Below, in pieces: positions 32,333 to 38,257 of a DNA stretch of 38,257 bases. Numbering within the stretch: the stretch's first letter is position 1; each line of letters starts with the position of its first letter. The position numbers and the translations under genes are program-made. The stretch lies in the NCBI GenBank assembly GCA_051003795.1, contig JBPCKZ010000209.1, forward strand, positions 1 through 38,257. The letters run 5' to 3'. This DNA is from JALYXS01 sp051003795 (lineage in GTDB: Bacteria; Acidobacteriota; Terriglobia; Bryobacterales; Bryobacteraceae). The notes below the pieces were generated by a model. The model was not told where the DNA came from. It saw nothing but the letters and a program-made list of their open reading frames with translations, and did not search any database.

Positions 32333-33238
32333 ATGAACATGCGGACGGGACAGCGCATCGCGGTCCTCGGGATGCTCGTGAGCAGCGGCCTCGCGGCTCT
32401 CAAGATCTTCGCCGGGATGATGGCGAACTCGAATTCAACCGTTGCCGACGGATTCGAATCCGCGGGCGACGTGCTGGCTTCGGGTCTTGTGCTGCTCGGT
32501 CTCACCATCGCCGCTAAACCCGCCGATTCCAATCACCCGTACGGCCACGGCCGGGTCGAAATTCTCACGGGGCTGCTGATCGGTTTCATCTTATTCGCGG
32601 CTGGAGCGGCCATCTCGGCGAACGCCTTATTGAGCGCCCCCGGCGTGACGAAGACACCGGCTGCCTTCGCCATTTGGCCGCTCATTTTGTCGATTGTGGT
32701 GAAAGGCTGGCTGGTCGGCATCAAAACCCGCTACGGCCGCAAGATCGGCAGCGCGGCTTTGCAGGCCGACGCCTGGAACGACAGCGTCGATATGTTCTCG
32801 GGCGCGGTCGCGCTGATCGCGCTCGGGCTTACGCTCTACGATCCCTCCCGCTTTCTGCGCGCCGATCATTACGGCGCGTTCGGAGTGGGCCTGATCGTCG
32901 TCTTCACCGGCATCCGCGTGGCGCATGAGACCGGGATGCAGCTTATGGACACCATGCCGGACGAGATGCTGCTGAACAAGATCCGCGAGACCGCGCAAAC
33001 CATCCCCGGCGTGCAGGGCGTGGAGAAATGCTATGCGCGCAAAACCGGATTGCAGTATCACGTGGATCTGCACTTGGAGGTCGATCCCGAGATCACCGTG
33101 CGCGCTTCGCATGAAATTGCAAGCGTGGTCCGGGACAAGATTCGCGACGATTTGAACTGGGTGGCCGACGTGCTTGTGCATGTGGAGCCATCGCCCGATA
33201 TTCAATACGCTCCCCGTCATCGAAGGAACGGAACGTAG
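32333..33238 (+). CDS. Cation diffusion facilitator with atypical metal ligands
   Basis: Divalent metal/proton antiporter of the inner membrane, 301 residues from ATG 32333. A longer frame from 32099 has no family sequence. Six helices and a C-terminal cytoplasmic domain are present. The family block NHPYGHGRVEILTGLLIG is intact. In helix 2 the usual HxxxD or DxxxD is Glu42-xxx-Asp46 (ADGFESAGD), and in helix 5 the usual HxxxD is Asn149-xxx-Asp153 (ADAWNDSVD). The C-terminal domain has VEKCYARKTGLQYHVDLHLE. The metal is therefore not predictable; the Asn/Asp type is seen in manganese-exporting members. It converges with the next gene, overlapping by 22 bases. Confidence 0.88.
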   Translation: MNMRTGQRIAVLGMLVSSGLAALKIFAGMMANSNSTVADGFESAGDVLASGLVLLGLTIAAKPADSNHPYGHGRVEILTGLLIGFILFAAGAAISANALLSAPGVTKTPAAFAIWPLILSIVVKGWLVGIKTRYGRKIGSAALQADAWNDSVDMFSGAVALIALGLTLYDPSRFLRADHYGAFGVGLIVVFTGIRVAHETGMQLMDTMPDEMLLNKIRETAQTIPGVQGVEKCYARKTGLQYHVDLHLEVDPEITVRASHEIASVVRDKIRDDLNWVADVLVHVEPSPDIQYAPRHRRNGT

Positions 33239-33777
33239 GCTGGAACTCTCTTCTTCCAAGCTTCAAAAGCGCCGTTGAAACGGGATAACAGCAGGCCGTC
33301 TTCGATGCGGACGCGGATCTCGGCACCCGCAATGAACAGGAGGAGGGCTGCCGCGAACGCCAGCCACGAGGTCAACACCAGGCCCGCCATCAGAAAAATT
33401 CCGAGCATCGAGGCGTAGATCGGGTGCCGCACGAAGCGATAAGGCCCGGATTGCACCAACTCGTGATCGGCGTTCAGCCCGGCATCGACCCGCCATTGCT
33501 TCCCGAGCGCCGCCACGGACACCCAGGCGCACGCCACCGAGGCAAGCCCGAACGCGAAGGCGGGTAGGATGAGCCAGAACGAAAGCGGCCGGGTCCAAAA
33601 GCGGCTCTCAAAAGTCCAAACCATTCCATAGGAAATGGCCTGAAGGATTATGCCCCAACGAGCGCCAGATGCGGTCACGATGGCCTTTTGGCCGCCATGC
33701 CGGCGATTTCCCAGGAAGAACGGAAGCAGCCACGAGATCCACAAAAGAATCGGGAGGGCAAACAAAAATGGCCGCAT
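33217..33777 (-). CDS. Isoprenylcysteine methyltransferase-like membrane protein
   Basis: A 186-residue membrane protein of the ICMT/phospholipid methyltransferase type. It has five hydrophobic segments and the family motif LVQSGPYRFVRHPIYASMLG, then IRVRIEDGLLLSRFNGAFEAW and YVPFL, which resembles the usual ExxLxxxFGxxYxxYxxxVPRxIP end. The SAM-binding His-Pro is present. The natural substrate in bacteria is not known. ATG 33777 has an AT-rich region (TATGAT) about 15 bases upstream, shared with the divergent cupin gene. Confidence 0.82.
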   Translation of the reverse strand: MRPFLFALPILLWISWLLPFFLGNRRHGGQKAIVTASGARWGIILQAISYGMVWTFESRFWTRPLSFWLILPAFAFGLASVACAWVSVAALGKQWRVDAGLNADHELVQSGPYRFVRHPIYASMLGIFLMAGLVLTSWLAFAAALLLFIAGAEIRVRIEDGLLLSRFNGAFEAWKKRVPAYVPFLR

Positions 33778-33791
33778 GTTCCCGGTTCGTT

Positions 33792-33797
33792 TATCAT
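33792..33797 (+). promoter_or_regulatory. Candidate -10 box TATCAT for the cupin gene
   Basis: TATCAT (5 of 6) ends 9 bases before ATG 33807, and the overlapping reverse-strand TATGAT could serve the divergent ICMT-like gene. No Shine-Dalgarno is seen before the cupin. Confidence 0.35.
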
Positions 33798-33806
33798 ATC
33801 TTCTAA

Positions 33807-34223
33807 ATGTCGAAACGAAGAGATTTCCTGATGCTGGCCGGCATGCCCGGGATGGCGGCTTTGGCCGCGACCTCCTCCGCGCCGAAGATCCCGAGCATGG
33901 TCTTCGATCGGGCGGGCACGAAGCTGACTCGCGAGACTTTCGGAGATCTGCGGATTTATTGCAGCGGTCCCACGGACCAACTGCAATCGATGACCGCGGG
34001 GAGCTTGTTGCTGAATCCCGGCATGAGTCCGCATGCGCCGCACCGGCACGAAGAGGAAGAGTTCATGGTGATTACCGAGGGCAAGGGCGAAATCGTCGTG
34101 GAGGGGAAGAAGACGAAGGTAGGTCCAGGCTCGATGATGTATTCCGCCGCGAACAAGACGCATGGCATCGTAAACACCGGCAACACGCCGCTGCTCTTTT
34201 ATTTCTATAAGTGGAAGGCATGA
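33807..34223 (+). CDS. Tat-exported cupin protein
   Basis: A 138-residue product with a twin-arginine leader (SKRRDFLMLAGMPGMAALAA) and a single cupin domain. The metal ligands are visible in SPHAPHRHEEEEFMVITEGK (His, His, Glu) and the second motif NKTHGIVNTGNTPLLFY (His). Small cupins of this kind may bind sugars or be simple dioxygenases; nothing in the neighbourhood narrows it. It precedes the EXORDIUM-like gene by 32 bases. Confidence 0.87.
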   Translation: MSKRRDFLMLAGMPGMAALAATSSAPKIPSMVFDRAGTKLTRETFGDLRIYCSGPTDQLQSMTAGSLLLNPGMSPHAPHRHEEEEFMVITEGKGEIVVEGKKTKVGPGSMMYSAANKTHGIVNTGNTPLLFYFYKWKA

Positions 34224-34255
34224 TTTTCAGCAGGGATAGAAAGGAACATAACGAT

Positions 34256-35182
34256 ATGAAATTGAAGTTTCTGAACGGATTTTTGTCGTGCCTCGCGATG
34301 GCGGGTCTCTGCGTGTCGTTGAACGCGCAAATGTGGGACGATCCCCGCGACATCGCGCCTAGTGGAAAAGCTGGCGGTACGCGGCACCAACCCGGGCAGT
34401 CGACCGGTCGCCCGGGAGCCAAGACCCATCCGGGAAGCGGCGGTAACGGAATCTCTTATCATGGGGGTCCGGTGATGCTGGGTCCGACTAACGTTTACTA
34501 CATTTGGTACGGAAACTGGTCGACCAACACGGCAACAACGATTCTCACGGATCTCGCGAGGAGTATTGGAGGATCGCCTTACTTCAATATCAATACGACG
34601 TATCACAACGGAAGCGGGGCGCAAGTCGGCAATTTAGTCACCTACGCCGGTTCGACCATCGACAATTACTCTCAAGGCACTTCCTTATCGGATTCGCAGG
34701 TGCAAGCGGTTGTCGCCTCCGCCATAACTAGCGGCCGCCTTCCGTCGGATAACGCGGGTGTCTATTTCGTTCTGACCTCGGCGGACGTGAATGAGAACAG
34801 CGGTTTCTGTACGCAATACTGCGGTTGGCACACAAACGGAACGATCAATGGATTAGATGTCAAGTACGCCTTCGTGGGCAATCCGGATCGGTGTCCCTCG
34901 TCCTGTGCGGCGCAATCGACCGGTCCGAACGGAAACGCGGGCGCGGACGGCATGGCATCGATAATTTCCCACGAGTTACAAGAGTCCGTAACGGATCCGG
35001 ACGGGACCGCGTGGTACGACAGTCGAGGGCAGGAGAACGCCGATAAGTGTGCGTGGAACTTCGGACAGACCAGCGCGGCGGCAAATGGCGCAAGATACAA
35101 CATGACGCTAGGCGCGCGCCAGTATCTCATCCAGCAGAATTGGGTGAATGCGTCCGGAGGTTACTGCGCTCTCCAGCATTAG
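34256..35182 (+). CDS. EXORDIUM/PHI-1-like secreted protein
   Basis: A 308-residue secreted protein from ATG 34256 (AAAGGAAC about 10 bases upstream), with signal peptide KLKFLNGFLSCLAMAGLCVS. A longer frame starting at 34211 is not supported by a Shine-Dalgarno. The mature part begins after a Gly/Pro-rich linker with YHGGPVMLGPTNVYYIWYGN. Later come LPSDNAGVYFVLTSADVNE and the block MASIISHELQESVTDPDGTA, followed by WYDSRGQENADKCAWNFG. These match the plant EXORDIUM family (phosphate-induced protein 1). The HELQE sequence suggests a metal site. Function in bacteria unknown. Confidence 0.83.
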   Translation: MKLKFLNGFLSCLAMAGLCVSLNAQMWDDPRDIAPSGKAGGTRHQPGQSTGRPGAKTHPGSGGNGISYHGGPVMLGPTNVYYIWYGNWSTNTATTILTDLARSIGGSPYFNINTTYHNGSGAQVGNLVTYAGSTIDNYSQGTSLSDSQVQAVVASAITSGRLPSDNAGVYFVLTSADVNENSGFCTQYCGWHTNGTINGLDVKYAFVGNPDRCPSSCAAQSTGPNGNAGADGMASIISHELQESVTDPDGTAWYDSRGQENADKCAWNFGQTSAAANGARYNMTLGARQYLIQQNWVNASGGYCALQH

Positions 35183-35203
35183 CGCCTGATCGAAGCAACG
35201 GTC

Positions 35204-36055
35204 ATGCCGACGGACTTCCACGCGCGCCGCGCCCGATTCCAAAAACTGCACGAGAGCGGCTGCTTCGTAATTCCCAATCCGTGGGATGCCGGGACCGCGC
35301 GATATTTGAGACACCTGGGCTTCCAGGCGGTCGCAACGACCAGTTCGGGCCTGGCCTTCTCGCTCGGGCTGCCGGATACGGATTGGGCGGTGCCGAGGGA
35401 TGCCGTGCTGGACCATATAACCGGGATTGTGGCCGCGGCAGACCTGCCGGTCAACGCCGATTTCGAATCGGGCTACGCGCACGATCCGGAAGGGGTGGCA
35501 AAGAATGTGCGGCTGTGCGTCGAGACCGGCGTCGCCGGTCTTTCGATCGAAGACGCGACGGGGGACCGCAAAAAGCCGCTGTACGATCTTGCCGCGGCGG
35601 TGGAGCGCATCCGCGCGGCGCGCGCGGCGATTGATGAATCGCAATCGGGCGTGCTTCTGACGGCGCGTGCCGAGTGCTATCTTGTGGGCCATGCCGACCC
35701 GTTGCATGAATCGATCCGCCGCTTACAGGCTTATGCGGAAGCCGGGGCGGATGTGCTCTATGCACCGGGGCCGCGGACGCGCGAAGATATCCAGGCGATC
35801 GTGGCGGCGGTTAGCCCGAAGCCGGTGAACGTGCTGATGAGCGCGAATACGGGACTGCGGGTTTCGGATCTGGCGGAGATGGGCGTGCGAAGAGTGAGCG
35901 TCGGATCGTCGCTAGCGCGCGCCGCGTGGACCGGCTTCATTCAAGCCGCGAAAGCGATCGCCGAGGAAGGCAGCTTTGCCGGATTCGGCGGCGCCGTTCC
36001 ATATGCCGAACTCAACGATTTTTTTAGGGACGACCTAAAGGCGAGATCCTCGTGA
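35204..36055 (+). CDS. Isocitrate lyase / PEP mutase superfamily enzyme
   Basis: A 283-residue TIM-barrel protein. Blocks seen: CFVIPNPWDAGTARYLRHLG, VATTSSGLAFSLGLPD, VNADFESGYAHDPEGVAKNV (Mg-binding Asp/Glu), GLSIEDATG, LLTARAECYLVGHADPLHES, and VNVLMSANTGLRVSDLAEMG. This set fits the oxaloacetate decarboxylase/carboxy-PEP mutase-like group rather than true isocitrate lyase (no KKCGH). No phosphonate genes lie nearby, so the substrate is undetermined. It follows the EXORDIUM-like gene by 21 bases. Confidence 0.87.
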   Translation: MPTDFHARRARFQKLHESGCFVIPNPWDAGTARYLRHLGFQAVATTSSGLAFSLGLPDTDWAVPRDAVLDHITGIVAAADLPVNADFESGYAHDPEGVAKNVRLCVETGVAGLSIEDATGDRKKPLYDLAAAVERIRAARAAIDESQSGVLLTARAECYLVGHADPLHESIRRLQAYAEAGADVLYAPGPRTREDIQAIVAAVSPKPVNVLMSANTGLRVSDLAEMGVRRVSVGSSLARAAWTGFIQAAKAIAEEGSFAGFGGAVPYAELNDFFRDDLKARSS

Positions 36056-36062
36056 CGGATGT

Positions 36063-36728
36063 ATGATGAGAACCAATATGAACTCGAAATTGCTACCACT
36101 TTTCGCGATGCTGCCGGCGTTCACATTTTCCTCGCCCGCGCAAGACGCTTCCCCCAAGATGACGTTTTTTATTACGAGCGTGGGCGAGGGCAAAGGTGCC
36201 GATCTCGGCGGTTTGGAGGGCGCGGATCGGCACTGCCAGGAGCTTGCCAAGGCTGTCGGCGCGGGCAATCGCACGTGGCACGCGTACTTGAGCACCGGCG
36301 CTTCGGACGGCAAGCCTGCCGTGAATGCGCGCGACCGGATCGGCAAAGGCCCGTGGTACAACGCCAAGGGCGTTGAAGTTGCCAAAAGCGTGGACGACCT
36401 GCATGGCGATCACAACGATCTCACCAAGCAGCATTCTCTCAGCGAGAAGGGCGAAGTGCTGAATGGCCGAGGCGATACGCCGAACCAGCACGACATGCTG
36501 ACCGGTTCGCAGCCGGATGGTACCGCGTTTCCCGGCGACGCGGATAAGACATGCAAGAACTGGACCAGCAGCGGCGAAGGCAGCGCTGAATTGGGGCATC
36601 ACGACCGGCAAGGCGGCGGCGACATTCCCACATCCTGGAACGCGGCTCACCCCTCGAAAGGTTGCAGCCAGGCGAATCTGGTGAGCACCGGCGGGGCGGG
36701 ACGCTTTTACTGTTTCGCGGTGAACTAA
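36063..36728 (+). CDS. Secreted DUF1554-like lectin-fold protein
   Basis: A 221-residue protein with signal peptide (MNSKLLPLFAMLPAFTFSSP). The start is ATG 36063 or 36066 or 36078. The mature part starts MTFFITSVGEGKGADLGGLE, followed by GADRHCQELAKAVGAGNRTW, HAYLSTGASDG and ARDRIGKGPWYN, which resembles the DUF1554 domain (C-type-lectin/endostatin-like). Cysteines at about 58, 165, 201 and 217 could pair after export. The C terminus has HPSKGCSQANLVSTGGAGRF. No known ligand. Confidence 0.75.
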   Translation: MMRTNMNSKLLPLFAMLPAFTFSSPAQDASPKMTFFITSVGEGKGADLGGLEGADRHCQELAKAVGAGNRTWHAYLSTGASDGKPAVNARDRIGKGPWYNAKGVEVAKSVDDLHGDHNDLTKQHSLSEKGEVLNGRGDTPNQHDMLTGSQPDGTAFPGDADKTCKNWTSSGEGSAELGHHDRQGGGDIPTSWNAAHPSKGCSQANLVSTGGAGRFYCFAVN

Positions 36729-36729
36729 G

Positions 36730-37779
36730 CTGCGCAGGCTTTCCGCCGTGGTCTTCGTCGCGGCGGTTACCTACGCGGCTGCCGCGGACTGGTTGAGCTT
36801 TCGCGGAGATCCGCGGCAAACCGGCTGGCAGAAGAGCGAACGCATTCTCAACACCGGTAATGTCAAGGACCTGAAACTTCTCTGGAAGCTCCGCCTCGAT
36901 AATCAATCGAAAGGGCTGAATTCGTTGACTGCGCCCACTCTTCTGGGCCCGATAATTACGCACCGCGGCATTAAGGAATTGGTCTTTATCGCCGGAGCTT
37001 CGGATACCGTCTATGCGGTGGACGCGGATCTCGGCAGGCTTTTCTGGAAGAGACATTTCGATCGCGCCGCGGAACGCCAAACAAAGTCCCCGTGCGGCGA
37101 GGGATTGACCGCAACGCCCGTGATCGCGCCGCCCGCCGTTCCGATTCAGGATGCCGACGAAGGGTCCACTCCCTTGCGCCCAATCTACGTGCTGGCGAGC
37201 GATGGGCGGGTCCACGCGCTTTTCCCGTCAGACGGAAAAGATATGGCGAGTCCCATGCAGTTTGTGCCGCCGGATGCAAACGCCTCCAGCCTGAATTTCG
37301 GCGGAAACGTCTTGTCCACAACAACTCCAGGCGGGTGTGGAGGCGCGCCGAACGGCGCGTGGGCGTTGGATTTGCATCGCGCGGGCGCGAAGGCCGTGTT
37401 TTCATCCGGCGAACACTCGAAATCCAACTCCGCCACATGGCACGATGCCGGCGGCGCGCCTTGGACTTACGTCCCAGGGGTTAAAGGCATTACCGCATTC
37501 AACGCCGCTGGCGCGCCCGTCTGGAGTTCACCCGATCTGCCCGGCGCGCGACCGCCTATAATCGCGAACGGAATTTTATTCGTGCTGGCCGGCGGCGGCA
37601 AATCGACTCCCGCCACGCTCCACGCACTGGATGCCCTGACCGGTAAGCAGCTATACTCCAGCGGCGGCAATATCACGTCTTTCGTGGATTCCAGCGGCCT
37701 CGGCTTGGCCAACGGCCATGTTTGTTTTGGAACGTCCGACAACACGCTCTACTGTTTCGGCATCCCGCTCGAAATCTGA
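36730..37779 (+). CDS. PQQ-type beta-propeller protein, likely CTG start
   Basis: About 349 residues of PQQ_2-like propeller repeats: WLSFRGDPRQTGWQKSERIL, VFIAGASDTVYAVDADLGRL, VLASDGRVHALFPSDGKD, ALDLHRAGAKAVFSSGEHSK, LHALDALTGKQLYSSGG and CFGTSDNTLYCFG. The GTG at 36748 would start inside the signal peptide (VFVAAVTYAAAAD). CTG 36730 gives a proper n-region (RRLSAVVFVAAVTYAAAAD), so it is a better candidate, though CTG starts are rare. Without catalytic PQQ ligand evidence this is probably a non-enzymatic or quinoprotein-like propeller. Its stop is 2 bases from the stop of the convergent gene. Confidence 0.8.
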   Translation: MRRLSAVVFVAAVTYAAAADWLSFRGDPRQTGWQKSERILNTGNVKDLKLLWKLRLDNQSKGLNSLTAPTLLGPIITHRGIKELVFIAGASDTVYAVDADLGRLFWKRHFDRAAERQTKSPCGEGLTATPVIAPPAVPIQDADEGSTPLRPIYVLASDGRVHALFPSDGKDMASPMQFVPPDANASSLNFGGNVLSTTTPGGCGGAPNGAWALDLHRAGAKAVFSSGEHSKSNSATWHDAGGAPWTYVPGVKGITAFNAAGAPVWSSPDLPGARPPIIANGILFVLAGGGKSTPATLHALDALTGKQLYSSGGNITSFVDSSGLGLANGHVCFGTSDNTLYCFGIPLEI

Positions 37780-37781
37780 TT

Positions 37782-38257
37782 CTATTGGCCGCCGATCTGA
37801 AAATCGGCGCGGCAGCCCCGGTCCACCCAGATCCCGCGATTATCGAATCCCCAGGTCGAACCCTGTTGGCAAGCGTCTCCGCTGATCTGGCGCGAGAGGA
37901 TGACGCCGCGTGTAGTGTCGGCGTTGCAGTAGTGCCGGTTCCCGTCGTCCGAAGAGCAACGGACGATACGTGTGTTTCCGTTGGTATTGTTGAAGCCGTT
38001 ATTGTTGTATCCGTTATTTCCGCCGACGGCAAAATCGGCGCGGCATCCGTGGTCCACCCAAATGGATCGCGCATCGTAACCCCAACTGCGGCCCTGTTCG
38101 CAAACCGCGCCACTCACCTGCTTGGCCAGTGCGACTCCTCCGGCAGTATTCACGCGGCAGGCGTGGCGATGTCCATCGTCGGACGAGCAACGAATCGTCT
38201 GGGATGAGCCGGATGAATTCTGGTTGCCGAAGAATCCGCCGTTGTTGTTTCCGTTGT
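37782..38257 (-). CDS. DUF3011 secreted repeat protein, 5' end outside window
   Basis: The frame is open to the right edge of the window; an internal GTG at 38153 is not the start. At least two DUF3011 units are visible, each with IRCSSDDG/VRCSSDDG, a Cys about 12 residues later, and GxSWGxDxxxIWVDxGCRAD. The linker between units is Asn/Gly-rich (NNGYNNNGFNNTNGN). Another Gly/Asn-rich stretch lies further upstream (GNNNGGFFGNQNSSGSS). The conserved cysteines suggest disulfides in an exported protein. Function unknown. Confidence 0.85.
   Translation of the reverse strand, partial: NGNNNGGFFGNQNSSGSSQTIRCSSDDGHRHACRVNTAGGVALAKQVSGAVCEQGRSWGYDARSIWVDHGCRADFAVGGNNGYNNNGFNNTNGNTRIVRCSSDDGNRHYCNADTTRGVILSRQISGDACQQGSTWGFDNRGIWVDRGCRADFQIGGQ

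Overview
The window looks like a chromosomal segment of an Acidobacteriota bacterium close to Solibacter/Bryobacter. The strongest clue is the large secreted repeat protein at 22136-25426, which ends in the domain known as TIGR03437, a family centred on Solibacter. Agreeing with this are GC-rich coding DNA, many GTG/TTG starts, secreted proteins with acidobacterial flavour (EXORDIUM-like, PQQ-type propeller, DUF3011, cupin and Gfo/Idh proteins with twin-arginine leaders) and a C-terminal 'PFG' motif protein in the secretion operon. The species assignment is inference. No rRNA, tRNA, CRISPR array, transposase or phage gene was seen.

Layout. 1-7062 is the distal part of a type II secretion operon: pseudopilin J (cut by the window edge), K, L/PilM-N-like, M/PilO-like, a C/PilP-like protein, a small secreted protein, and the secretin GspD. 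The secretin's 5' end is built from a 47-bp perfect inverted repeat. 7091-10683 holds an imidazolonepropionase-like protein whose metal ligands look lost, glutamate formimidoyltransferase, lipoyl synthase and a secreted protein. 10798-14394 holds a bactofilin, a methyltransferase, a Tat-exported oxidoreductase and a coiled-coil membrane protein. 14485-19427 (minus strand) is a membrane-linked formate dehydrogenase operon: a selenocysteine-containing catalytic subunit with an in-frame UGA and a SECIS-like hairpin, a four-cluster ferredoxin subunit and an NrfD-type quinone-reacting anchor.

19520-25426 carries secreted or envelope proteins, ending in the eight-repeat TIGR03437 protein with a clear rho-independent terminator. 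25467-29070 holds an amidohydrolase and a divergent ABC exporter operon with a putative envelope protein. 29036-31249 holds an Isc-type ferredoxin, DUF2061 and DUF507 proteins and ribokinase. 31252-32077 is an unusual locus: direct repeats, a sigma70-like promoter, a leader with a UUCG hairpin and a 10-bp GC-rich hairpin, then a NYN/LabA-type gene that is frameshifted. 32333-38257 holds a cation diffusion facilitator with atypical metal ligands, an isoprenylcysteine-methyltransferase-like membrane protein, a Tat cupin, an EXORDIUM-like secreted protein, a PEP mutase/isocitrate lyase superfamily enzyme, a DUF1554-like secreted protein, a PQQ-type propeller and a DUF3011 protein running off the window.

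How it works together: the secretion operon would supply an outer-membrane route for the many signal-peptide proteins nearby (inference). The formate dehydrogenase would feed electrons from formate into the quinone pool. The most unusual items are the palindrome that forms the gspD start, the structured leader of the NYN gene, the selenoprotein with a textbook SECIS loop, the degenerate HutI-like protein, and a set of genes whose -10 boxes sit so close to the start codon that their mRNAs may be leaderless.
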